Positions 25,220-37,600 of a stretch of DNA of 64,000 nucleotides are shown here, piece by piece (position 1 is the stretch's first letter; the number at the start of each line of letters is the position of its first letter). The notes beneath the pieces are model-generated. The model worked only from the letters and a program-made list of their open reading frames with translations. It was not told where the DNA came from and did not search any database. This stretch comes from Haliclona indistincta (Eukaryota > Porifera > Demospongiae > Haplosclerida > Chalinidae). The stretch lies in assembly GCA_964017065.1 (NCBI GenBank), contig OZ024784.1, forward strand, positions 15,047,152 through 15,111,151, in the 5' to 3' direction. The position numbers and the translations under genes were made by a program.

Positions 25220-26629
25220 TCAAAGAGTCTCATAAATTTCTCCATTACCACTTTGACACTCTTCGTAGAGGTCAACTTCTGGTGTTGCTGGGTTAGGAAC
25301 TGGTGGCTGGTGAGATGGTTTTGGTGGTAAAGGTGGCGGAGAAATAGAAGATATTGGAGATAATTTATTTATTTCTGAGTACATTATTTCCTTTGAGGAG
25401 TTCTGGTTGCTTTTAGACTTAGGTTTCACAACGCTGTACAACATGGCTGGATTAAAATCCATGGTAGTGTAATCATCCTCCAGTTGTTCTTGTTCTGCTG
25501 CCAGTGCATTTCCAGGTGTTTCATAGATGTCGTCTGCTGTTTCAACTTGGATAGTAGGAGGGATGGGAGGAGGAGGTGGTGATGGAAGTGGAGTACGTGG
25601 AGACCTTCCTTTCGAAAACCCATCGGTCTTTGCTTCAATATATGGAGGCATACAACCACTCGGGAGCTCGTAAATGTCAGATTCTTGCTGATCAAATTCT
25701 GATGAATCTGGTCGAGAGAAGGGAGGCGGAGGAGGAGTATGCTTTGTTGGTATTGTTTTAATAGAAGGAGGAGGGGGTGGAGGAGGCTGATGGCGTGAAG
25801 GGATAGCTGGAGCTGATTTGTTAGTCTGTACAAGAGGCAGTCTTCGATATACCATCTTTTTGGTTGATTTGGGTGGAGGAGGGGCAGATCTGGCTGGACC
25901 CTTGAGAATATAAGATGGCAGGTTCAGATCAGGACTGGGTTGACCAATTCGGAACTTCCTAGGCAGAGTTTGACTTTCGGTGGGATATGTGTATTTCAGA
26001 GGAAGCTCAGGAATCTCTCTGTCCTGCTGGGACTCATCCTCATCAGATGAACTACTTACAGAATCTCCTGTAAGCCTTGCCTGTAATCGCTTTTGCATTA
26101 GTGAAAATTTTGAAGACTTTCTACCACTTTTAACAACTTGTTCAGCAATTGGATTTAAAATTGAAGGGCCACTGTTGGTCTTGTGTATGTTCTGTTTTGT
26201 TGACGAGTCTCGTTTAGGAGGTCGTGGAGGTGTTCGAACTGGCTGCTTTCTCAAATCAACCATTGATGTGGATGTATTAATAGGTTTATAACTCTCCACT
26301 ATTGGTGACAGTTTTTTCTGGGGAGGCAGTGGGGCCGGACGAACTGGAGTGCGTGGTCCTCTTAGATCCAACATTGATACAGAGCTCATTGACTGTTGTG
26401 ACAGATTACGTGTAGTGATAGGACTCATCACAGCATGTTGTATTCTCTTTGGAGGCAGTGGAGCAGGGCGTGTTGGTCGAGGTGGTGTTCTCAGGTCTAG
26501 CATAGACAAGGAAGAACTCATGGACTGTTGAGAAAGATTTCTGAACCGAGTATTGGGAGCTCCATTGTTGTAATAGTCTTCAACAGTGGCTCTCTGGCCC
26601 TTCCTCAAAGTAACATAATTAGCAGCCAT
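25220..26629 (-). CDS. Proline-rich, tyrosine-motif scaffold-like protein
   Basis: Single-exon frame of 469 residues from an ATG at 26629 to a TAA. No globular domain is recognised. Near the N-terminus a motif recurs: NLSQQSMSS followed by SMLDLR occurs twice and a shorter STSMVDLR follows. Polyproline blocks such as RPAPLPPK and PPPPPPP would suit SH3 or WW domains. Tyrosine motifs are concentrated in the C-terminal half: DIYELP, DIYETP, YTTMDF, MYSEIN, DLYEEC and the C-terminal EIYETL, which would suit SH2 adaptors such as Crk or Nck once phosphorylated. Together they suggest a cytoplasmic signalling scaffold; this is inferred from motifs only. The gene lies between Msx and NK2/3/4 in the same orientation. 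Confidence 0.8.
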   Translation of the reverse strand: MAANYVTLRKGQRATVEDYYNNGAPNTRFRNLSQQSMSSSLSMLDLRTPPRPTRPAPLPPKRIQHAVMSPITTRNLSQQSMSSVSMLDLRGPRTPVRPAPLPPQKKLSPIVESYKPINTSTSMVDLRKQPVRTPPRPPKRDSSTKQNIHKTNSGPSILNPIAEQVVKSGRKSSKFSLMQKRLQARLTGDSVSSSSDEDESQQDREIPELPLKYTYPTESQTLPRKFRIGQPSPDLNLPSYILKGPARSAPPPPKSTKKMVYRRLPLVQTNKSAPAIPSRHQPPPPPPPSIKTIPTKHTPPPPPFSRPDSSEFDQQESDIYELPSGCMPPYIEAKTDGFSKGRSPRTPLPSPPPPPIPPTIQVETADDIYETPGNALAAEQEQLEDDYTTMDFNPAMLYSVVKPKSKSNQNSSKEIMYSEINKLSPISSISPPPLPPKPSHQPPVPNPATPEVDLYEECQSGNGEIYETL

Positions 26630-27310
26630 AGTTGTACTGAGAGATGAGGATCAGAAGGCTAGCTAGCTCTACGATCGGCAACTGAAAGAAGCACCTGTCA
26701 CTGATTGTGTAACTGAATTCCAAAACGACTGACTATATTGCAACAGTTGTGTGTTTGTGATACCACGGCTGTCAAGTGTTTATAGAACAGCATAATACTT
26801 TCTATAAATAGTAGTTTAGCGGAACATGTGGTAGTTGTTGTTTCAACATAACAAGTACTGCAAGTATAAACACAATTCCAAGTTTAAATTTCCCTCCAGA
26901 CCAACTGAGCATGCTCATTGCGAAAACAAATTGCTGTAATTTGTCTTAAGTGGCTGCTAACTACCTCACCCACTCTAAACAGCACTACAGTTCATTGAGC
27001 ATAATTTTTTGTTGATAATAATATAATAAAACAGATCTAGAATCATAGCAAGGTATATACTTTGATGAATATGATACAGCAGGATCTTAAAAATTAATTG
27101 TATTACAAAAATAATAGAGAGTATAATAAAAATACCTGATGGGAATTGAATCATAGAAACAGTAGTATTCAGAATCATTCAAAAAATTTACCATCAAGAA
27201 AATAAGTAAATATTGGTTGCAAACAAAACACAAAATTTAAGTGAAGTGGTGCCATGAAATTTATTGACCAATTGGAAAGTTATAAGGTCACAAAAAGTAT
27301 TTCTCGATAT
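26630..27310. other. Intergenic region
   Basis: AT-rich sequence between the proline-rich gene and the 3' end of NK2/3/4. No coding frame or repeat is recognised. The part next to 26630 is the likely promoter side of the proline-rich gene. Confidence 0.5.
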
Positions 27311-28389
27311 TCAATAAATTCCACTGGCATTCACTTTCACAGCAGAGTGAGGGCCGAATGGAGGGAAAGGAGCAGGACAGCAGCAATATGTATTAGGATC
27401 AATGGTGGCACCATGTGGGGCAGTGTAGTATATGGAGGTTGGTAGTGTGGGTTGTAGAGTCGATTTCATTACAGCAGCAGCAGCAGCAGGGTATCTCAAA
27501 TAATCTCCTGCTTGGATAGAATATAGAGGAGGTGGGATTGCAGGCTGTTGGCTACTTGGAGTCACTGTGACCTCCGTTACAGGTGTCACGTGTGGCTGTA
27601 TAAGAGGGACAGTTGCCATTGGGAAGCCAGGAGACTGACTCTTAGGAGACTGAGTGGGTGGGAAGAGGTGGTCCTTGACACCGCAGTCTTTGTACTTGGG
27701 GGACAGACCAACCTGGTCCAATTGCATTCGTTTTCTTTTGTAGCGACGGTTTTGGAACCAGATCTTAACTTGTGTGCCCGTCAGGTGCAGCATGTTAGCA
27801 AGCTGGTCTCGTTCGTGTGCTGTTAAATATCGCTGTAACGAAAATCTTCGCTCAAGCTCGTACACCTGTGCTGACGAAAACAGTGCACGAGGTCGTCGCT
27901 TTCTTGTCTTGCCACTAGCACCGCTACCTGTACAAAATAAAATAATAGTAAAAGCAACATACTTAGCACGATGTTTATTAAACCACACTAAGCACACTGT
28001 GAAGCATGCATGTGCACAGCTCTACAGTTCGTACCATGGCTGTCTTGACTCGACGGTGTGTCTGTTTCAACCCCACACGGACTTTGTGGCTGGAGTTCTA
28101 GATCTTTTTGGTCATCGTCCACATTGTCCTCCTGCAACTCTCCAGGAGACCACTCGCGTTGATTCTCAGGCGACGTGATTGTCTTGCTGCAGCACTGTTC
28201 TGCTTCTCTCTCCTCTGTAACACGACACTGACTTCTGCTGCTTCTCGGAGACGAGTCGAGGATGTCACAAATCATGAACGAGGTCTTCTTCTCCTCTTTC
28301 ATTCTTGGCAAAGGAGGGCTGCTCCGCTCCATGATCCCGCCGACTACCGTTCCGATCACTATCTCACCGCTGCGAACATTGAAGATCAT
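27311..28389 (-). CDS. NK2/3/4: NK2/3/4-type homeobox transcription factor
   Basis: Two exons, 28389-28035 and 27927-27311, joined at phase 1 across a 107-bp intron, give 323 residues; a start at the Met at 28332 would give 304. The homeodomain is at about residues 128-187. It has the [14 protein letters not shown] and [18 protein letters not shown] segments, and the Tyr in helix 3 (homeodomain position 54) is the classic mark of NK2-type factors. Exon 1 carries [10 protein letters not shown], which resembles the TN/eh1 repression motif that recruits Groucho co-repressors. The C-terminal part is rich in Pro, Thr and Gln with a short Ala run. The sponge gene predates or equals the NK2, NK3 and NK4 split, hence the name. 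Confidence 0.9.
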
Positions 28390-28625
28390 TTATCTACAAG
28401 CACTTGTCTCCTCTAACAATCCTCGAACAGCCAGCAGATTTTATTCAAGCGTGGTGAAGCCAAACAAATGCATGCGGAAGTGGCGCGTTTCATGCATTAT
28501 TATCAATAGCCAAAGGCACTAAAACAAAATTAATTTTTCAAGGAAAATATTATTCTTAATGATGTTTTTGGCAGAGAATAGTTGGATGGATAATAAGTCA
28601 TTTAATAAGTTAACAATTTTTGAAG

Positions 28626-31600
28626 TTAGGTGTCCCCAGCATGCATTACCAATCCATCATCATCACTGTCATCATCTGGTGTATTTACCAGCAGTGTGCG
28701 AGATATAGCTTTCCGCTCATCTTCTACCAGTTTCTTTAAGTAACTCTCACATCCAGGTCGTTTTATCATGCCATCCCTATAGCAAAATAGTCAGTTAAAC
28801 ACACAAAACAACAAGTACAACCTTACCAAGGTAGATCAACTAGCCCGCCTCTCTGACAAATATCAGCTTTGACTCTTTCTGCAAACTCAATTGCTGTCTC
28901 TCCTTTCTAGAGCAACAATAAAAATGATAGGCTAAACCACAAATAACCACTAGTCACTGAACAGATGTGGACTAGGTGACAATCGAATAAGTTACTAGAT
29001 GATTATGATGGTACAATGGTGATGGTGACCAGACAATAGTGTTACTAGAGGCAGGTGACAATAAAGTTGACAAAGTGATATGAAACACTTGTGGGCAGAC
29101 ACACCTTGATAGATGTTGGTTCCAGATAATGGATGTCACACACTATTGCCCAACTGGTCATAAGCATCAGGATGTAAGTGAGCATATTCTGTTCCTGGGA
29201 GTTCCAGAATGGATCAGCAAAAGCTCTGTGATACTGAATGAAAATTATAAAGCCACATCCACATTGATGAGTGCTTGGTACACAATTGGGGAAGGAAGCT
29301 AACAGGATGGACACAAACTGTGTAACATCAACACGACCATTGGAGGAGGAGATTCAAGAGGCATGAAAACAATGGATACTATCAAACTCAGCCATTTTGG
29401 TGTTGTCGTGTGCTATCAATGCCGAGATGATGGGATACAAACAACTAGCGGCTTGTGACAGTGGTTATTATTGTAAACATCAATTGCGAGGCACACAAAG
29501 AGCAAGTTTGTCCACTTATCACATTGGTACTTACTGGGAAAGACCATTATAATGGAACCTATTGTTTCGAAACAGTCAACAGATGACAAAGTTTAGAGGA
29601 CACACCTTGATAACAACGGGATATATGGTAGCACCAAGCTCAAAACAGCCTTTCTTGAACATGAAAACTCCTGTGTTGTTTATACATGTGCCTACATGTA
29701 GAATACAGCAAAAATACAGTAAACACATAATGACTAAGTGGACAATAGACCTAGCAACTAACAATACTACTTGACACAAGTTGAGAGCTTCTAAAAGAAG
29801 ACTATAATCAATCCACTTGACAGAACAGTGATCTCCTTGAGATCCATCACATGTACTACCTAACTGCATTCATGAGGCAGGCTGTCTTTATTGTGGTTGA
29901 GAAAAATCACCTGTTACAGACTGGTACTACATTTATCATGCAATCATCACAGTGAAGGTAAGCTGTGCGTTTCTTTGCAAAACTTGTTCAGCTAATCAAT
30001 AGTCGTAGTTATGCTAATGAGTGGACCATCACAGGAACCCACAGCTACAGGGATGGCCGCCACCAGCTGTGATAGGCACACATTCCACTGGTCTATTTGA
30101 TGAGTTCAATAGTTTCCTTGAAACATGAGCAGTTGTTTAGTACACACTTCAGTCCATGAATTCTAAGCAGTTGAACAATTCAAGTCTTAGATTGCTGAGA
30201 TAATTGCAAGCTATCGACTGGCTTTAATCGCTGCATCCAATGGCATATTACCATCACTAATATGGACTAGCAAAGGTACTGTAACACTACAGGAATAATT
30301 TGATATGATAAACAGCCGCTTGAGAAATTATGAGGCGGTGAGTGAAATTGGTGAAGTGTGTTGCATTCATCGGCACAAATATGCACAACTGACCTTCAGG
30401 AAAGATGAGAATAGGATTGTTCCTTGGATTTGATATATGCTCTTTCAGTCTGTGGTTGGGTAAGAAGGAGGAGTAAAGAAGGTGCAATGAACAAGGCACA
30501 AACTAACAGTTAGTGTGAGTTGGTAGAATGACACAACTTTAGAGGTCATAATACAAACATAAGTAATTTTATAATGATATTCACGACTAAAGTGTGGTTG
30601 CTACTAGTATATACTTGCAACCATAAAGTATGTGTCAAACCACCACAATACCTTTAGTTTGCATAAACTAAGGCAATTCCCATAATAATTTCTTATCTTC
30701 TACACCTCACAAGTATTGTGCTTTACTGGCTATCTGGTGGCAGCTTATCACACACCCTCTTTGACCAAGTAGAACCACTCAACCACATAGCTACCTACTA
30801 GCTATAAATGACTTGTATGTTATTTTTAGTAACAGAAACAGTGTATACTTAAGTGCAGCTTAAGTGTGTCTAATAGCATACTCTAATGTCTAATAGCCTT
30901 TTATTAGTGACTATACAGGATGACAAAAGGCATGATCCAAGTATGGTGGTTATTATCAAAGTACACTAAGATTACTTGTGGTGCTTGCAAGGTGGGGACT
31001 CTCAAGTGCCTTCTGAAATGTGGTTAGAGCGTGTAGTTAAGAGGAGGCTCCAAAGGCTTCCTTCACAAGAGTGCCCAGCCCCTAAGTAACACAAAGTAGC
31101 ACGTGCACCATTTCATTATGGATAGCAACCACTTGGTGTCTACTTGTAACTATCTACTATAGCAAGAAAACAGCTCCTTGCACTTGACAACAAGAGAAAA
31201 ACACATCTTGTGTTGCCATAGGCAGTCATTACACTATAAGTGAGTGTCTATAGAGACAAACAGCAAACATTGGCTGGCAAGTCATCACAGTACCATTTGG
31301 TGAAAAGATCCTATTCACAAGCCCAAAGACAATAACAACATCACATGTGTCATGAAGTACTTCTATTCTCCTTTCATCATACATGTACTTGTACATTGTT
31401 CATTTATGTAGCCAACTTGTTAGCCAAAGTGCCATTCACTTTGGTACCCAAATGAGAGCTTTGGTGTACAGAGTCATTCTGAATAATACTATCTTTAACA
31501 GTCAGTTGACAGCTTGTGTGTGTATGTTTCATCACAATTAAGAGCTGATGTGGTGCTGAAGCTAAAATACAAAAAACCAAGATGTGTATATCACAAAGGA

Positions 31601-34600
31601 GGCAGTCCATTGACCTGCCTCTGCATTGATCTAGCCAGCCAGTAAGGCCCAGTATGAACAGTAAGTTTACATTCAAACCACCACAAACCACAGAAGATGG
31701 ACATTGGTAAAATCATTCCTACCTTTCTGCTACCATTTTTCTATCTTCTGCTATCTTTCTCTCAAACCAGATGTGGCGTTGCGCCAGTGAGCAGGCATAC
31801 TGAATCATACCGGTAAATCCACCATGCCTTTGTCCAACCTACAAAAAAAGAAATTCATTTTATTACTCTCCCACAGTGCATCAGTAGACCATCAACATGA
31901 CATGCTACTATTATCAACACTAGTCCAGGCTGTTTTATGCAGCCACAACACAAGTTACATGCCACCCCCCTCTAGGATGTTACAGCAGTGAAGGTGAAGT
32001 CACTGATAGTAGGTACAGACTCACACAGTGACACAGAAACCATGAGAGGACTATCTACATGATGTCACAGGTGAGTATATGCATCTGTGCTTGTGCAGAT
32101 CAAGGAGTGAAGGGTTGTGCACAATCACACACCTGCCAACACAAACAAGACCGATACAAGCTAGTAGATGTACATACGTGACTGTGTATGGTGGCCTTGC
32201 TGCAAGTACAGATAAGTGCTTAGGTAGACACTTAACATTTTAAAGAGCAAGCTGAAGTACAAACATACAAACATAGCCTTGTGATAACACCATAAGCACG
32301 TACACTTAGAAAACCAAATTTAAATCCAGATGTATACATCTGATAACAGTCCTACTGAACAAAAACCACAGAGAAGAACCCAAGTGGATACACGTGCCAA
32401 CCGGTATTATGCACTGCATTCAAATTGAACTGTTATCAACCTGCGGCTAAGCTCTGTCAAGAGGGCTTCTTTCAGGGCCTTCCCTTGTGTCAACATTAAG
32501 CACACACGACCACCCTACTTGAAACCAAGGAAAGGGCGAATAACGGGTCAGGATACCAACTGGCAGCGATGAAACCACCTTCTCTTCCACCACTTGTTAT
32601 TATAGCACCGTTTGGTGATTAGATAGCTGCATAAACCCTAGTGTTGTACTGAATGGCCTATACGCCAGTGTACAGCCCCTTCAGATCATCCCCATCTTGC
32701 CAACAGTACCGATAGAGGCTAGCCACAAGACCATGCAATGGGTGGGTGGGAATGAACCGCATAGTAAGCTTTTGGACCATACAATTCTGGTTGTCATAGT
32801 GGTCCCGCCCATGCTACTTGAGCAAGTGAAGTGTCAGCCACTCTAAACCACTTGTGTCGAGAGGGCAGTCACTTATCACGAAGATGAAGAACAAGGGCCG
32901 AACTAATCACTCATAGATGAGTCACAGGACACAACATTTACTATGCCACAATACAATAAGGCCAGAGGTCATAGATGTGTAATGGTGCCTAGTTGGCTGA
33001 GCCGAAATGAAGAATTACAGAGATGTTCACCACTAAACAAAAGATTACAACTACTTGTATGAGAATCTTGTAAAAATCTACTAACACCAATGCTTACCAG
33101 CTATTTATATTACAAGATGCCACAACCACAATCAAAGGGATCTGCTATTGGCAGCCTATTAGCGGCATTAGGAGCAGTAATTAATGAAGTACAATGAGAG
33201 TGAACAATTTGTCAAGTGCTTCTTACACACTTGCTGCTATCCACTACAAAGTACACCATATAGTTCATCCACCACCAGTGGCAAAAAAGAGGCTGTGTAA
33301 GTGCCACACTGATCAGCTGATTGTGAACTAAGGTTTCAACCAACAAATCCTCTAGCCTGCGTATAGTACAAAATGCATCCCAAATCCAAGATGATGGCAT
33401 CCCGTTTATGACTTTCATTCCTCAATAGATTGAGGCAATCGTTTTGAAAATACCAACCATTCCGGAAAGTTCTTCAGCAGGTGCAGCAGTTATCAATAGC
33501 CACTTGTCAAAAGCAGATTAACACAATGCCACATCGAAAACACCACAGCCTGAGGAAGTGTACAATTGTCAATTGATATCACAAACAGTAGTTGAGGAAT
33601 GTATACAGTCAGTGATCATGAATCACGCAGCAGCAGCAACAGCATTAGACACAGCGGAAGTGTACGGACACACGAGCTGACCTTTTAATATCGGGCAATC
33701 AAAAACTTCAATACTTGTGATGCCAATGGTAATCATCATTCCAGAAGATCTATACACATACCTTACAGTAACTAGAAGATCTATACACATACCTTACAGT
33801 AACTAGAAGATCTATACACATACCTTAGAAGATCTATACACATACCTTAGAAGATCTATACACATACCTTACAGTAACTAGAAGATCTATACACATACCT
33901 TACAGTAACTAGAAGATCTATACACATACCTTACAGTAATTAATGCCTACACAGTACCCATACATGAACACATCTGTGCATGTATATTATAGATACATAT
34001 CTTACATACACAGCACCCATACTTAACTACAATAAGGGATTATTCAGTTTCCCTAGTCCTTGGCCACATCAGCTGATCACACATTAATTACATCAGATGG
34101 TACAGAAGCATAATACAATAACGCAGCTGAAGTGACCTTGGGGTTTCTAGGCCCTAGCAACCACACAAAGATCACCACACCAGTCCAGGCTACACATAGC
34201 TGAATTAGCTCACCACTACCTGTGCTGGTGTTATAGTGGGCACGCTACCAAGTTGCTCAAAATGGCCTCTAGGGATGAAGTTATTGAATTAGTATAACAG
34301 AATTGGCTGAACGTGGTCAATTGGCGGTGAAACAGGAACATGTAAACAAAAAGTGGGAAATGGTCAAGAGAGAAAGTAACAAAAAATCACTTTACCAGTG
34401 TGAAACAGTTGTCCACTGCTAGCATAACAATGTCGATGGGAGTGGTATGATTGGCAACTACTACACTTCCCAGCTTGGCTCTGTTCTCTCTGGAGAGGGT
34501 GAAAAGACACAGACTGAAATAAATACATGAATGAGAAGAGCAGTCAGACATTAGAGCCAAACTATTGAAGGAACTACCATATGTACTGCACATAGACATT

Positions 34601-37600
34601 CATTAAAGCATGTAGTCATTTCCAGTGTATGCACTCTAACACACACTTCAGAGCACTTGACAAGCACCACTTAGTGAACACACAACTACAGGCTAGCAAG
34701 AACAACAATTACAGCATGCAATGCACTGAGTACACAACTAATAGTCTGACAGCTACACTACTACATTAAACACACACACATGAAAGCGGAAACAAACATG
34801 TGACTTTGACTTTGCATGTAGCTCTATAGGAATGCAATTAGGTTGATGTTGATGTCCACACTCCTTAAGACTACAAGGGACACCTGCTGCTGCAAGTGGT
34901 GTTCTATACCCACTTCAAGTGACCTGAAATTGATAACACAACAGTCTCTCTCACAGATACTTTCACAGTATGCTGGCCCCCAAGTCTCACCACCTACACA
35001 TACTCTCATTGTTTGCCATAGCACAGTTTCATGATGAATAGGTGCCACTCAGTCACATGCCCAGAAATTGATAGGCCTCCTTGTAGACACAATAGGCATT
35101 TATAATCACACCAAAACCAAAGTGGTTGAAAGAGTCAGTACTCTTCCTTCCTATCTCCTGGTTGAACAGTAGGAAGCTTGTCCATTACAATGAGCAACAC
35201 TTGTAGCAAAAGACACACACATCTAAACATGAGCCCACCAGCAGCCAAATCCTTGGCCACAAGCACTTAGTGACGTTAATTTATCTGCAGTTTTGAAGTA
35301 CACAAACACTTCAGCACAACAACATTAGTGTGAGCATCTTATCAATTGAAGCATGATGGAATCAAAGGATGATGCACTACTGTGGGGTTATATTCTTAGC
35401 TCATTACCTACACAGTAAGTCCATTCTGATCAATCAGATTGTAGTATTCAAAGTCTGCCAAGGCTTTTAGCATACTGTACAGCTTCAAATTTTATCATAC
35501 AGCTTCAAATTGTGTCATAAAACCAAATTGACAACGATAGTGTATGCTTTTGGTAGATTGCAGGCATCTTACCAAAAGCATATACTTGCTCGCATTACAG
35601 CGCTGTACTGGAGCTTTCTTTGTGTCTGAAGACGAAGTAGGATTGATGGATTGATCTTGGTGGTCAGCATACTGGAACTACTGATAGAGCTGTTATTGTC
35701 ACATTTTCATGACCACAATTAAATTTTCATGAATAAACGAAACACAAAATTTTTAGACCACAAAAATTTGTAAGTGTGCCCTTTTCTGTGGAGTCATATA
35801 TTCTGCTAACCCTGATGTAACCTACAACTAGAGGAATATAATACAGCCAGGCTTCCTAGAAATTCTGATAGAGAAAATTTTACCAAGCAAAGGAGGATCC
35901 AAGTATTCCACTGAGAGAAATTACAAACCACTAACTAAGTTAATTTGTAAGCCAGACTCAGCTGAATTAAGTGGACAAAAAAACTCTAGTCTTGAGGCAC
36001 TGTAAAAACTTTCACTTGGAAAGTACTGCCCTGGAAGACTACCACAACCACTGAAGACAGAACTCTACAAAAAGAAGACTGACCACTACACTGACCACAT
36101 GACAAGACCACAAGAGCTGAGAAGAGAAGAGTTGACCCATCAGGGTGGAGAGGACTGACCAGACCACAGGAGCCGAAGAAGGAGAGAGAAGTCGACCCCT
36201 GGGGTGGAGAGAACTGACCACAGGGGACCCATCAGGGTGGACAGAACTGACCACATTATTTAACACAGTCCATAGGTAGTCACACAGGAGTGACCACAGC
36301 TGACCTCTCTAGGTGACTAAAATAAACTACGATTTGGTGTTACAATCATGATTTTGGGAGTTATATTTTGTCGAAAATCTATTTGTCCTTGCTACCATAA
36401 CATATCTCTAGATTCAATGGTTTGAAATCTGGTGGTTTTGTTAAAAGGCTATCTAAAAAAACTCTCTGTACATAGTTCCATGACTTCCGTCATCATTTTC
36501 ACCATCAAACATGCCTGGTCTGTGGTAGGATGTGCGCATCTTGATGTGGTGGTGTCTGTAGCTGTACACACAGCGGTGGTCTCAACCAATAAGCATCAGT
36601 GGTCAGGTGGTTGTAGCCACAGGGAGACCACTCACTTAGTTCTCCTGTTGTTCTAAGAATATAACTTATTATTCAAAGATCAGAATTCAAGGAGCGTACA
36701 ATTGTGGAAAACTGTACTGGTGTTTTATTAGGCGCATACGCTTATACATGAGATGTGCCGAGAAAAAGCACTTGTTTCAATGCAAGTATATTGAGAGCAG
36801 TAGCAATATGCAGACGATGTGTGTCTATAACCGAACGCACCAATACAGCATCGAATTGTAGTGATATGTTAACAAGAATTTCTAACAAGCCAGTGACAGA
36901 GGATAGTATAAGCTATGAAAAGTTGTACACTCCTCAGTGACTGCATTAAAATTTACTGTTAATTGCAACACCTAGTAACTTGTGATCACACACAAACAGT
37001 ATTCAGTAGTCTCGGCAACTACACCTGTACCCTCACACATCTACTTGACAATGTTGACTGTAAGTAATCAACTGTATAAACACCTAAAGAGTCAGTCATT
37101 ACCACATCACATAATTGTTGGGGATTGTGGTAATAATCATGGTTATGGGAAGCTGTGTTTACACTACAATGGTCAGTCAAAATTTATTCGGATTTAACAG
37201 CAACATTATAGTCTTGCCAGCAGAAATTAAAACGGAATGTGGCAAGGCGTTATCAAGAGAGCACACTGTATTTGATGGAACACAAGGACCAACAAAAGTA
37301 CCTATTTTCGTTAGTGATTATGATAGAGGCAACAGAAACCTGAATTCATTTTTCGTGTCATGTAGAATTCTCAACTATTGCTGTTGCCAAATACCGTAAA
37401 ACTGTAAATAAAAGCCAGGACATAAATTTTCTAAGCAAGGTTTTAAGAGGGCGTCTATTCTCAAATCAATATAGGCGTACTTATGTAATACTCCGGGTGT
37501 CAATTTAAGAGAGGCATCTATTCAAAAAGGGCTTCCATTTAAGGACCTATGATCAGCAACATTTTGACTGATCATAGGTAAACAAACAGCTTAGACAGAA

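Noticed and set aside
33755..33941. CRISPR-like array
   Set aside because: Units are contiguous without unique spacers and the context is animal genomic DNA.
37115..37399. 94-codon plus-strand frame in a GPAT intron
   Set aside because: No recognised family or splice partner; open by chance in AT-rich sequence.
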